64,000 nt of DNA from Streptomyces albireticuli (GTDB lineage Bacteria; Actinomycetota; Actinomycetes; Streptomycetales; Streptomycetaceae): contig NZ_CP021744.1 of NCBI RefSeq assembly GCF_002192455.1, positions 2,882,001-2,946,000 of the forward strand, read 5' to 3'. This document shows positions 47,044 through 54,737 of this stretch, piece by piece. The position numbers and the translations under genes are program-made. The first letter of the stretch is position 1; every line of letters begins with the position of its first letter. The notes beneath the pieces are model-generated. The model had not been told where the DNA came from. It did not search any database and saw only the letters and a program-made list of their open reading frames with translations.

Positions 47044-47282
47044 GGGGGCCTGACAGGACCCAGACTTTGCCCGACCGGGACGCCCCGAGGCAATTCCGCG
47101 TTGCGTGGGAAAGCTCACACGTCGTTTACGCCTGGGATTTCCCGGAAAGCCGGGCGCCGCACAACAGCGCGCGGCTAAGCTCCTTCGCTTTGCCGCGCGC
47201 TGTCGTCAAGCCGCCGTCCGTGCGGGATCCATGACGGATCCGCTCCGGTGCCACGGAAAACGACGGACAAGACGGATCCGTA

Positions 47283-48605
47283 TCAGATACGGCCGTCCTC
47301 CAGCATTTCGGTCACCAGGGCCGCGATCGGGGAACGTTCCGAACGCGTCAGAGTGACATGCGAGAAGAGCGGATGGCCCTTCAGCTTCTCGACGACGGCG
47401 ACCACTCCGTCGTAACGCCCCACGCGCAAGTTGTCGCGCTGCGCCACATCGTGGGTGAGAACCACCCGCGAATTGGCTCCGATCCGCGACAGAACGGTCA
47501 GCAGGACATTCCTTTCGAGCGACTGGGCCTCGTCCACGATCACGAATGCGTCGTGCAATGACCGGCCGCGGATATGGGTGAGCGGCAGCACCTCCAGCAT
47601 GCCGCGCCCGACGACCTCCTCGATCACCTCGGCGCTGGTCACCGCCGAGAGGGTGTCGAAGACGGCCTGGGCCCACGGGCTCATCTTCTCGGCCTCGCTG
47701 CCGGGCAGATAGCCCAACTCCTGGCCGCCCACCGCGTACAGCGGCCGGAAGACCATCACCTTGCGGTGCTGCCGCCGCTCCAGGACGGCCTCCAGCCCGG
47801 CGCACAGCGCCAGCGCCGACTTGCCCGTGCCGGCCCGGCCGCCCATGGACACGATGCCGATGTCCGGGTCCAGGAGCATGTCCAGGGCCACCCGCTGCTC
47901 GGCGCTGCGGCCGTGGATGCCGAACGCCTCGCGGTCGCCCCGGACCAGCCGTACGGAGCCGTCCGCGGCCACCCGGCCGAGGGCCTTGCCGCGCTCGGAC
48001 TGGAGCACCAGTCCCGTGTGCACCGGCAGTTCCGCCGCCTCGGGCACGTCGATGGCCTCGGTGGCGTACAGCTCGTCGACCTGCTCGGCGGTGACGGCGA
48101 GCTCCGCCATGCCCGTCCAGCCCGAGTCCGTGATGGCGAGCTCCGCGCGGTACTCCTCCGCCAGCAGGCCGACCGCGGACGCCTTGATGCGCAGGGGCAG
48201 GTCCTTGGACACGACCGTGACGTCGTATCCCTCCGCCTGGAGATTGCGGGCGACCGCGAGAATGCGCGAGTCGTTGTCACCGAGGCGGAACCCGGCGGGC
48301 AGTATGCCCGTATCCGAGTGGTTGAGCTCGACCCTGAGCGTCCCGCCCAACTCACCGATCGGAATCGGTGAGTCGAGGCGGCCGAATTGCACCCGGTATC
48401 CGTCCAGCAGGCGCAGCGCCTGCCGCGCGAAATAACCGAGCTCGGGGTGGTGCCTCTTGGCCTCCAGCTCCGTGACCACCACCACGGGCAGCACGACCTC
48501 GTGCTCCTCGAAGCGGGACATGGCGCCTGGGTCGGCCAGCAGGACGCTGGTGTCGAGGACATAGGTGCGCCGGTCGTTCTCACGGCGCTTCTTGCTGGTC
48601 ACCAC
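47283..48605 (-). CDS. phoH: PhoH-family PIN-ATPase
   Basis: The 440-residue protein has an N-terminal PIN ribonuclease domain (about 10-150; [55 protein letters not shown]) and a C-terminal PhoH P-loop ATPase. The Walker A is [12 protein letters not shown] (about 254-265), the Walker B is FVIVDEAQS (about 352), and HDVAQRDNL is the sensor region. Such PIN-PhoH fusions are RNA helicase/RNase candidates, related to mycobacterial PhoH2. The start chosen gives MVTSKKRR; GTG one codon downstream is an alternative. A 402-nt gap to uppS lies upstream. Confidence 0.93.
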   Translation of the reverse strand: MVTSKKRRENDRRTYVLDTSVLLADPGAMSRFEEHEVVLPVVVVTELEAKRHHPELGYFARQALRLLDGYRVQFGRLDSPIPIGELGGTLRVELNHSDTGILPAGFRLGDNDSRILAVARNLQAEGYDVTVVSKDLPLRIKASAVGLLAEEYRAELAITDSGWTGMAELAVTAEQVDELYATEAIDVPEAAELPVHTGLVLQSERGKALGRVAADGSVRLVRGDREAFGIHGRSAEQRVALDMLLDPDIGIVSMGGRAGTGKSALALCAGLEAVLERRQHRKVMVFRPLYAVGGQELGYLPGSEAEKMSPWAQAVFDTLSAVTSAEVIEEVVGRGMLEVLPLTHIRGRSLHDAFVIVDEAQSLERNVLLTVLSRIGANSRVVLTHDVAQRDNLRVGRYDGVVAVVEKLKGHPLFSHVTLTRSERSPIAALVTEMLEDGRI

Positions 48606-49007
48606 GGGTGGACGAACCCCCTCGGGGAGAGGTCGGGGCGCGACGGCGTCGCCGGGGAATGGGCCGGGTCGATGCCCTTCGAGGGCCGGACGCCGGCCCT
48701 CCGCGTCGTCCGCGCGACCTGTCGGGTCCGCACGGTCCGCACGGTCGTCGTCCGTGTGCAAAGGGCCTCCCGGGCGGGCGGCCCCATGCCGCCCGCTGGC
48801 AGAGCGACGGTCTTTGGACAGACCGTCGACCTGGAGGGGATATTCCCGCTGTACCGCTTGACCATGCAACGGCATATGCGACGACGAGGTGAACCCTTGT
48901 TCCGCCGACCTGTGGAGCAGCCGCTCCGGCCGCCGGATCCGACCTGTCAACCGGCTTGTCCGCCGCCCCCGGCGGACCGCCTTACGGGCCCTCGCGCGAG
49001 CCGCGCG
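48606..49007. other. 402-nt intergenic region upstream of phoH
   Basis: No convincing gene is present. It holds a hairpin for uppS at 48958-48977 and a locally less GC-rich stretch (48840-48900). It probably contains the phoH promoter and a leader of up to 250 nt; no clear -10/-35 pair was found. Confidence 0.5.
48958..48977 (-). terminator. Hairpin after uppS
   Basis: GTCCGCC and GGCGGAC form a 7-bp stem with a 6-nt loop, 31 nt past the uppS stop on the minus strand. Confidence 0.55.
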
Positions 49008-49769
49008 TCAGCCGCCGTAACGGCGGTGCCGCGCCGCGTAATCCCGCAGCGCGCGAAGGAAGTCGACCTTCCGGAAAGCCGGCCAGAAGACTTCGCAGAA
49101 GTAGTACTCGGAGTGCGCGCTCTGCCAGAGCATGAAACCGGACAGACGCTGTTCGCCACTGGTGCGGATGACCAGATCCGGGTCGGGCTGGCCGCGCGTG
49201 TAGAGGTGCTTGGAGATGTGCTCGACGTCGACGGTCTCGGCCAGTTCCTCGAAAGAGGAGCCGTTCTCGGCGGCTTCGAGCACCAGCGAGCGCACCGCGT
49301 CCGCGATCTCCTGCCGGCCGCCGTAGCCGACGGCCACGTTGACCAGTATTCCGTCGACGCCGAGGGTGTCCTGCTCGGCCTCCTTCAGCACCGACTGGGT
49401 GCGCGCGGGCAGCAGGTCCATCGTGCCCACATGGTGCACGCGCCAGCGCCCGTCGGCGGCCAGGCCGCGGACCGTGTTCTCGATGATGCCGAGCAGCGGC
49501 TTCAGCTGGTCGGCCGGCCGGTCCAGGTTGTCGGTCGAGAGCATCCAGAGCGTCACGACCTCGACGTCGGTCTCGGCGCACCAGCCGAGCAGCTCCGAGA
49601 TCTTGTCCGCGCCCGCCTGGTGCCCCTGCTCCAGCGTGCGGCCGTCGGCCCGCGCCCAGCGTCGGTTGCCGTCCAGGATGACGCCGATGTGCTTGGGCAC
49701 CTGGGCGTGGTCGAGGCGGCCTTCCACCCGGCGTGCGTAGAGCCTGTACACCAGGTCGCGCAACTTCAC
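49008..49769 (-). CDS. uppS: Isoprenyl transferase (cis-prenyl diphosphate synthase)
   Basis: The 253-residue enzyme condenses IPP onto an allylic diphosphate to make the polyprenyl carrier lipid for cell-wall synthesis. Asp33 in VILDGNRRWARADG binds Mg2+ and diphosphate. Other family motifs are LWMLSTDNLDRP, VNVAVGYGGRQEI, DPDLVIRTSGEQRLSGFMLW and FCEVFWPAF. The start chosen is GTG 49769 (KLRDLVYRLYARR) with GGAAGAC close upstream; ATG 49787 adds six residues. The end is a conserved RRYGG. Its substrate depends on IspH, also in this window. Confidence 0.95.
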   Translation of the reverse strand: MKLRDLVYRLYARRVEGRLDHAQVPKHIGVILDGNRRWARADGRTLEQGHQAGADKISELLGWCAETDVEVVTLWMLSTDNLDRPADQLKPLLGIIENTVRGLAADGRWRVHHVGTMDLLPARTQSVLKEAEQDTLGVDGILVNVAVGYGGRQEIADAVRSLVLEAAENGSSFEELAETVDVEHISKHLYTRGQPDPDLVIRTSGEQRLSGFMLWQSAHSEYYFCEVFWPAFRKVDFLRALRDYAARHRRYGG

Positions 49770-49867
49770 GTCTTCCAGCCCCTCCATGCCACGGCGGTCG
49801 CCCCGAGGGCGCCACATTACTGCCCGCGTGTCACGAGCACCCAACTCGGCCTGTCACAGGTCCGTGA

Positions 49868-49873
49868 TAGTCA
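49868..49873 (+). promoter_or_regulatory. Predicted -10 box of a leaderless promoter (aldo/keto reductase)
   Basis: TAGTCA starts 13 nt before the ATG at 49881 and no Shine-Dalgarno is visible. Divergent from uppS with about 110 bp between starts. Confidence 0.35.
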
Positions 49874-49880
49874 GATACAC

Positions 49881-50927
49881 ATGACCGATTCCACTCATTC
49901 CGCGCACTATCGCGCGGCCGATTCCCGCTACGACTCGATGGAGTACCGGCGTACGGGGCGCAGTGGCCTCAAGCTGCCGGCCATCTCCCTCGGACTGTGG
50001 CACAACTTCGGGGACGACCGCTCCCTGGAGTCGCAGCGCGCCATCCTCCGCCGCGCCTTCGACCTGGGCGTCACCCACTTCGACCTGGCCAACAACTACG
50101 GGCCGCCGCCGGGCTCCGCCGAGCTGAACTTCGGCAAGATCTTCGCCCAGGACTTCCGGTCGTACCGTGACGAAATGGTGCTCTCCACCAAGGCCGGATA
50201 TCTCATGCACCCCGGCCCGTACGGGGAGTGGGGTTCGCGGAAGTACCTGCTCTCCTCGCTCGACGCGTCGCTGGGCCGGATGGGTGTCGACTACGTCGAC
50301 ATCTTCTACTCGCACCGCTTCGACCCGGAGACCCCGCTGGAGGAGACGATGGGCGCCCTCGCGTCCGCCGTCCAGCAGGGCAAGGCGCTCTACGCGGGCG
50401 TGTCCTCGTACAACGCCGAGCAGACCCGCGAAGCGGCCCGGCTGCTGCGCGAGATGGGCGTCCCGGCCCTGATCCACCAGCCGTCCTACTCGATGATCAA
50501 CCGCTGGACGGAGGACGACGGCCTGCTGGACACCCTGGAGGCGGAGGGCATGGGCTGCATCTCCTTCGCGCCGCTCGCCCAGGGCCTGCTGACCGACAAG
50601 TACCTGCACGGCATCCCGGAGGGCTCCCGCGCCTCGCAGGGCAAGTCGCTCGACCCGGAGCTGCTGACGGACGACGTCGTGGAGCGGCTGCGCGGGCTGA
50701 ACGCCCTCGCGGAGCGCCGTGGGCAGTCCCTGGCCCAGCTGGCCCTGACGTGGGTGCTGCGCGACGCCCGGATGACCTCGGCGCTGATCGGCGCGTCCAG
50801 CGTGCGTCAGCTGGAGGCGAATATCGCCGCGCTCGGGACGTCGAAGCTGACCGATGAGGAGCTGTCCGAGATCGACTCCTTCGCGGTGAGCACCGAAGGT
50901 GTCAACATCTGGGCCCGACGCGGCTGA
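49881..50927 (+). CDS. mgrA: Aldo/keto reductase (L-glyceraldehyde 3-phosphate reductase-like)
   Basis: The 348-residue NADPH enzyme is of the TIM-barrel AKR superfamily (AKR14/YghZ-like). The catalytic tetrad is visible: Asp and Tyr in FDLANNYGPPPGSAE, Lys in MVLSTKAGY and His in IFYSHRFDPETPLEE. Coenzyme motifs IGASSVRQLEANIAAL and ISFAPLAQGLLTDKYL are present. The closest pattern is YghZ, which reduces L-glyceraldehyde 3-phosphate and methylglyoxal. The ATG has no Shine-Dalgarno but a -10-like box 13 nt upstream. A very strong hairpin follows. Confidence 0.93.
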   Translation: MTDSTHSAHYRAADSRYDSMEYRRTGRSGLKLPAISLGLWHNFGDDRSLESQRAILRRAFDLGVTHFDLANNYGPPPGSAELNFGKIFAQDFRSYRDEMVLSTKAGYLMHPGPYGEWGSRKYLLSSLDASLGRMGVDYVDIFYSHRFDPETPLEETMGALASAVQQGKALYAGVSSYNAEQTREAARLLREMGVPALIHQPSYSMINRWTEDDGLLDTLEAEGMGCISFAPLAQGLLTDKYLHGIPEGSRASQGKSLDPELLTDDVVERLRGLNALAERRGQSLAQLALTWVLRDARMTSALIGASSVRQLEANIAALGTSKLTDEELSEIDSFAVSTEGVNIWARRG

Positions 50928-50978
50928 AACCCGACGGGTCTCCATTCCGTCACACACGGTGACGCCCGGGCAGAAAAA

Positions 50979-51013
50979 CGGGCCGGTCCGTGGGGGGGAT
51001 ACGGACCGGCCCG
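50979..51013 (+). terminator. Strong terminator after the aldo/keto reductase
   Basis: CGGGCCGGTCCGT and ACGGACCGGCCCG form a perfect 13-bp stem with a 9-nt G-rich loop, preceded by AAAAA and followed by a G run then TTT. Confidence 0.8.
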
Positions 51014-51278
51014 AGGGGGGGTTTCCACCTTAACCGCTCGGAGCACGTGTTCCGCGCACCGGCGGGGGTGACGGCGCGCGCCATGCTGACACTGGGTGAC
51101 GTTATTGATCTTGAACGGGCCGGTGCGGGCGGCCGCTTCGAGGCCCGCGAGGCCCGTCAGCACTGGCCCTACGGCGTAGAACCGGCCACGCCGGGGTCCA
51201 TCGGAACGCCGCTCTCCGCCCTTTCTAAAAACGTCCTGAAAAGTCACCCTCGCTTGACGCGTTTGGCTCTTTTTGGCC
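51014..51278. other. Anonymous intergenic stretch of lower GC content
   Basis: No credible ORF is present. GC content drops markedly between 51215 and 51275 (TTTCTAAAAACGTCCTGAAA, then CTTTTTGG). It could hold a small RNA or the 3' region of the MFS gene; nothing firmer can be said. Confidence 0.4.
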
Positions 51279-52475
51279 TCACGCGTGGACACTTTCGGTA
51301 GCGAGCTCGGCGTTTTGCGCCAGATGTCCATTCCGGGTAGCCCGGCCGGGGAGCAGGGCGGGAACGAGGGTGGCGAGACCGATCAGGGCCAGCGCGGCGC
51401 CGAGCCAGAGCGGGGCCCGCAGACCGAACGGACCGATCACCACACCGCCCACCCATGACCCGATGGTGACGCCCAGGGTGATGAAGGAGGAGTGGACGGT
51501 GTTGACCAGCGGCCGGGCGTTGCCGACCCGCTGGACCCGGGTGGCCATGGCCGGGTTCATCGTGACGCCGACGAGCCCGATGCCCATCATGAGGACCACC
51601 GCCGGCACGGTGAGGTGGGCGAAGAGCGCGAAGCCGGCGAGGAACAGCAGATTCAGGGCCAGGCCGGCCACCTGGACGCCGACGGTGTGCCGGTCCGCGA
51701 GCCGGCCGACGACGTTGTTGCCGATCACGGTGGCCGCGCCGTAGCCGATGAGCAGCAGCGGGACGGTGCCGTCGGCGAAGCCGGTGACCTCGGTGAGGAT
51801 CGGGTTGAAGTAGCTGAACGCGGCGAAGGTCGCCCCGATGATGAAGGTGCTGGTGGAGAGGGTCAGCCAGAGCTCGGGGTTCCGGAAGGCGCCCAGCTCC
51901 TGGCGGACGCTCCCGCCGCCCTCGGAGCGCTCCAGGCGCGGCACGCCGACGAGCGTGCAGAGCGCGGCGGCCACGGTCAGGGCGGCGATGACCCAGAAGG
52001 CGGCGCGCCAGCCCAGCCGCTCGCCGATCAGCGTGGCCAGGGGCATCCCGAGCAGGGTGCCGAGCATCAGCCCGTTCAGGGCGACAGCCATGGCCCGGCC
52101 GCGGACCTCCGGGCGGGTCAGCTGGGCACAGATCGAGAGGGCGACGCCGAAGAACGCCTGCGAGGCGACGCCGCCTATGACGCGCGCCACCAGCATGACC
52201 TCGTAGCCGGGCGCGGCGGCCGCCATGACGGTGCCGGTCAGGGAGACGGCGAACAGGAGGATCAGCGCCCGCTTCTGGCGCATCCTCAGCACGGCCACGG
52301 TCAGCAGCGGGCCGCCGACGGCCATGGCCACCGCGAAGGCGGTGATGAGGTAGCCGATCCGGGGGACGGTGGTGTCCAGCCCCTCGGCCATCTGCGGCAT
52401 CAGTCCGGCGACGACGAACTCGCCGGTCACCAGGGCGAAGATGCCCGCGGCGAGGACGTATACGGCACGTGGCAT
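51279..52475 (-). CDS. MFS efflux transporter (DHA1/AraJ-like)
   Basis: The 398-residue membrane protein has 12 predicted helices. The start MPRAVYVLAAGIFALVTGEF with LMPQMAEGLDTT is typical of the arabinose-efflux/CmlA-like DHA1 group. Motif A lies in helix 2-3 (VLRMRQKRALILL), and the antiporter GRVIGG-like ARVIGGVASQAFFG is in helix 5. It likely exports drugs or sugars. A 22-bp pseudo-palindrome 27-48 nt upstream matches one in front of the adjacent TetR gene, so TetR control is likely. CAGGAGC precedes the ATG. Confidence 0.92.
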   Translation of the reverse strand: MPRAVYVLAAGIFALVTGEFVVAGLMPQMAEGLDTTVPRIGYLITAFAVAMAVGGPLLTVAVLRMRQKRALILLFAVSLTGTVMAAAAPGYEVMLVARVIGGVASQAFFGVALSICAQLTRPEVRGRAMAVALNGLMLGTLLGMPLATLIGERLGWRAAFWVIAALTVAAALCTLVGVPRLERSEGGGSVRQELGAFRNPELWLTLSTSTFIIGATFAAFSYFNPILTEVTGFADGTVPLLLIGYGAATVIGNNVVGRLADRHTVGVQVAGLALNLLFLAGFALFAHLTVPAVVLMMGIGLVGVTMNPAMATRVQRVGNARPLVNTVHSSFITLGVTIGSWVGGVVIGPFGLRAPLWLGAALALIGLATLVPALLPGRATRNGHLAQNAELATESVHA

Positions 52476-52501
52476 GGCAGGTGCTCCTGTGCGGTGCAAG
52501 G

Positions 52502-52523
52502 TTTTGGATAGGTCAGTACAAAA
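52502..52523 (-). promoter_or_regulatory. Putative TetR operator in the MFS promoter
   Basis: A 22-bp element begins TTTTGGAT and ends AAAA. Compared with the one at 53274-53295, it agrees at the first eight positions, at T12, G15, T16 and at the last four. Its position 27 bp before the MFS start fits repression. Confidence 0.65.
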
Positions 52524-52674
52524 TCGGGGCAGGGGAAGGCGGGGAGGCGGCCCGGACGAGTGAGGGGAAAAGGGGTGGAGGAAAGGGGTGAGGGGAAAGG
52601 GGTGCGCTACGGGCGGGACGGAGACCGGTCGGCGGTCCGTGGGCGACCGCGGCGCCTGCGCCGCGGCCCTGGAC

Positions 52675-53256
52675 TCAGAGCGCGTCGACCGTGGTGCGGG
52701 CGATGCCCTCCAGCGCCGCCCGCCCGATGCCGGCGCGCGCCGAGACACGCATGCCACCGATGGCGGCGGCCACGAAGTGCGCGAGCGTACGGGCGTCCTT
52801 GGCCGCGTCGATGTCGCCGTCGCGCTGCCCGGACTCCAGGGCGGCCGTCAGCACCTCCAGGCGGCGCCGGTAGTCGCGCTCCAGCTCACGCGCCACCTCG
52901 GCGTCGCGGGCCGCCAGCTCCACGGCGGTGTTGACGAACAGACAGCCACGGCCGTCCTCCGCGTGCGCGCACTCCTCCTCGACGACGCGCTCCAGCATCG
53001 TGCGGACCTTCTCCCGCGCCGGGAGGTCCGATTCGAGCAGCTCGGTCAGCGAGGCGGTCTTCGTCTCCAGATAGCGCCCCAGGGCCCGCTCGAAGAGGTC
53101 GTGCTTGCTCTTGAAGGCGTTGTAGATGCTGCTCCGGCCCAGGCCGGTGGCGTCGCAGAGATCCTGGGTGGAGGTGGCTTCGTACCCGGCGGTCCAGAAC
53201 GCCTCCATCGCCGCGTCGACCGCCCGCTCCTCGTCGAACTTCCTCGGTCGGGCCAT
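52675..53256 (-). CDS. TetR/AcrR-family transcriptional regulator
   Basis: The 193-residue repressor has an N-terminal helix-turn-helix (about 9-55; AVDAAMEAFWTAGYEATSTQ, LCDATGLGRSSIYNAFKSKHDLFERAL) and a helical ligand-binding domain including ECAHAEDGRGCLFVNTAVEL. It is upstream of and read in the same direction as the MFS transporter gene, with 199 bp between, and both have the same 22-bp operator in front, so it probably controls itself and the transporter. Its ATG follows only 42 bp after the end of the prepilin peptidase gene. Confidence 0.93.
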   Translation of the reverse strand: MARPRKFDEERAVDAAMEAFWTAGYEATSTQDLCDATGLGRSSIYNAFKSKHDLFERALGRYLETKTASLTELLESDLPAREKVRTMLERVVEEECAHAEDGRGCLFVNTAVELAARDAEVARELERDYRRRLEVLTAALESGQRDGDIDAAKDARTLAHFVAAAIGGMRVSARAGIGRAALEGIARTTVDAL

Positions 53257-53273
53257 GGAACGACCGTAACATG

Positions 53274-53295
53274 TTTTGGATCACTTGGTCTAAAA
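53274..53295 (-). promoter_or_regulatory. Putative TetR operator in front of the TetR gene
   Basis: A 22-bp element from TTTTGGAT to AAAA has the same geometry as the site upstream of the MFS gene. It lies 18 nt before the TetR start and ends 3 nt from the stop of the prepilin peptidase gene. Confidence 0.65.
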
Positions 53296-53297
53296 GA

Positions 53298-54026
53298 TCA
53301 GGCGGTGGCCGCCGCGCCGCCCAGCAGCACCCCCAGCCACGCCCCCACGATCATGAACGGGCCGAAGGCCAGCGCCGTACCGCGCGCGGCCCGGCGCGCC
53401 ACCAGCAGCGCCGTGCCGTACAGCGAGCCGAGCAGCAGCCCCGCGAACGCGCCCGCGAAGACCACCGGCCAGCCGTACCAGCCGAGGGCGCAGCCCAGGC
53501 CGAGCGCGAGCTTCACGTCCCCGAACCCCATCCCGGCCGGATGGACCAGGAACAGCACCAGATAGCCGCCGCCCATCGCCAGGCCGCCCAGCAGGGCCCC
53601 GGCCCAGGAACCCGCGGCCCCGGGTATGAGCGCGGCGGCCCCCAGCAGGGCCGCCACCCCGGCGGCCAGCGGCAACGTCAGGACGTCGGGCAGCCGCCGC
53701 ACCGAGCGGTCGACCGCCGCCAGCAGCACCACCACGGGCGCGGCCAGCAGCCACACCACCAGCTCGGGGCGCGCCCCCGCGGCGGCCGCGAGCCCCGCGC
53801 AACCCAGCGCCGTGAACGCCGCGGGCCACCACGCGCCCCCGCCGTACCCCGCCCCGCACACCCCGCAGCGGGACCGGCCCAGCCAGCCCGCGACGGCGTG
53901 CCCGCAGGGCCCGGCCGACCGCCAGGGCTCCTCCGGCCCGACGCTCAGCCGATACCGCGCCCGCGCCACGGCCGCCCCGGCCACCGCCCCGTACACCGCC
54001 GCGAGAAAGACCAACAGCGCATCCAT
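53298..54026 (-). CDS. Prepilin peptidase (A24 family, TadV/PilD-like)
   Basis: The 242-residue membrane aspartic protease processes Flp-type prepilins. Catalytic Asp106 lies in AAVDRSVRRLPDVL and Asp170 in GMGFGDVKLALG, the two family motifs. Eight or so hydrophobic segments are present. The N-terminal CXXC pair (RSRCGVCGAGY) of the longer PilD methyltransferase domain is kept in a shortened form. It fits the Tad cluster 5 kb away on the same strand but is separated from it by a DUF192 gene and others. Confidence 0.92.
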   Translation of the reverse strand: MDALLVFLAAVYGAVAGAAVARARYRLSVGPEEPWRSAGPCGHAVAGWLGRSRCGVCGAGYGGGAWWPAAFTALGCAGLAAAAGARPELVVWLLAAPVVVLLAAVDRSVRRLPDVLTLPLAAGVAALLGAAALIPGAAGSWAGALLGGLAMGGGYLVLFLVHPAGMGFGDVKLALGLGCALGWYGWPVVFAGAFAGLLLGSLYGTALLVARRAARGTALAFGPFMIVGAWLGVLLGGAAATA

Positions 54027-54156
54027 GACCCGAGATTACGGACGATCGCCGATCTCCGCCGGGGCCTGTGGATAAAGTGCCGTGAGGCGCGGATCCGGCA
54101 CCCGACGGCCGGGTCCCGGCGCCTTGTTGCGGCTCCCCGCACGGAAGGATCACGGC

Positions 54157-54513
54157 ATGCCCCGATGGCGGGACGGCACCGGCCTGCTCCTCCTCCCGGA
54201 CCTGCCCCCGGTCCCGCTGGAGATCGCCTCCTCCTACCGCGCCCGCACTCGGGGGCTCCTCGGCCGGGACGGCGTCGAGGGGGCACTGCTCCTCACGCCG
54301 GCGTCCTCCGTCCATACCTTCCGGATGCGGTTCGCGATCGATGTGGCCTATCTGGACCGGGAGTTGCGGGTACTGGCGGTGCGGACGATGGTGCCGGGGA
54401 GGCTGGGGTTGCCGCGGGTTCGGGGGCGGCATGTGGTGGAGGCTTCGGCGGGGGCGTTGGAGCGGTGGGGGGTGCGGGTGGGGGTGCGGGTCGGGGTGAC
54501 GGGTGGGGGGTGA
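54157..54513 (+). CDS. DUF192 domain protein
   Basis: The 118-residue protein has the DUF192 beta-barrel pattern: PLEIASSYRARTRGLLGRDGVEGALLL, then VHTFRMRFAIDVAYLD, and RVLAVRTMVPGRLGLPRVRGRHVVEASAG. The M-R-F-AIDV motif is the family hallmark. Function unknown; it often stands near tad/pilus genes in actinobacteria. The ATG has GGAAGGA 7 nt upstream. The last 10 codons are Val/Arg/Gly repeats (GVRVGVRVGVTGGG), possibly slippage-derived. Confidence 0.88.
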   Translation: MPRWRDGTGLLLLPDLPPVPLEIASSYRARTRGLLGRDGVEGALLLTPASSVHTFRMRFAIDVAYLDRELRVLAVRTMVPGRLGLPRVRGRHVVEASAGALERWGVRVGVRVGVTGGG

Positions 54514-54548
54514 GGTGCGGGTCGGGGTGACGGGGGCCGGGACGGTGG

Positions 54549-54735
54549 GGGCCGCTGCGCGGGGCTTGTTCCCCACCCCGCCCCTTCCCGTAACCGGGGG
54601 CAAGCCCCCGGGCCCCCGTTCCGCGCTGACGCGCGGTGTCCTCACACGCCGGACGGGCTGAAGCCAGGACCGGGGTCCGGGGCGGAGCCCCGGTTACGGG
54701 AAGGGGCGGGACTGGGGAAAGCCCGCCGCAGGCGC
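54549..54735 (+). repeat. Dispersed palindromic repeat, copy C (deletion derivative)
   Basis: Outer arms match copies A and B, but only the left inner arm remains (with CACACGCCGGACGGGCTG). The sequence then passes directly to AGGACCGGGGTCCGGGGCGG, so the right inner arm and loop are missing. It fills the gap after the DUF192 gene. Confidence 0.75.
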
Positions 54736-54737
54736 CA

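Noticed and set aside
47040-47234. Small plus-strand ORF with AAGGAGGTG upstream (64 codons)
   Set aside because: The Shine-Dalgarno-like string is the loop of the minus-strand leader hairpin, spacing to ATG is 12 nt, and third-position bias is weak. I treat it as part of the SLT leader.
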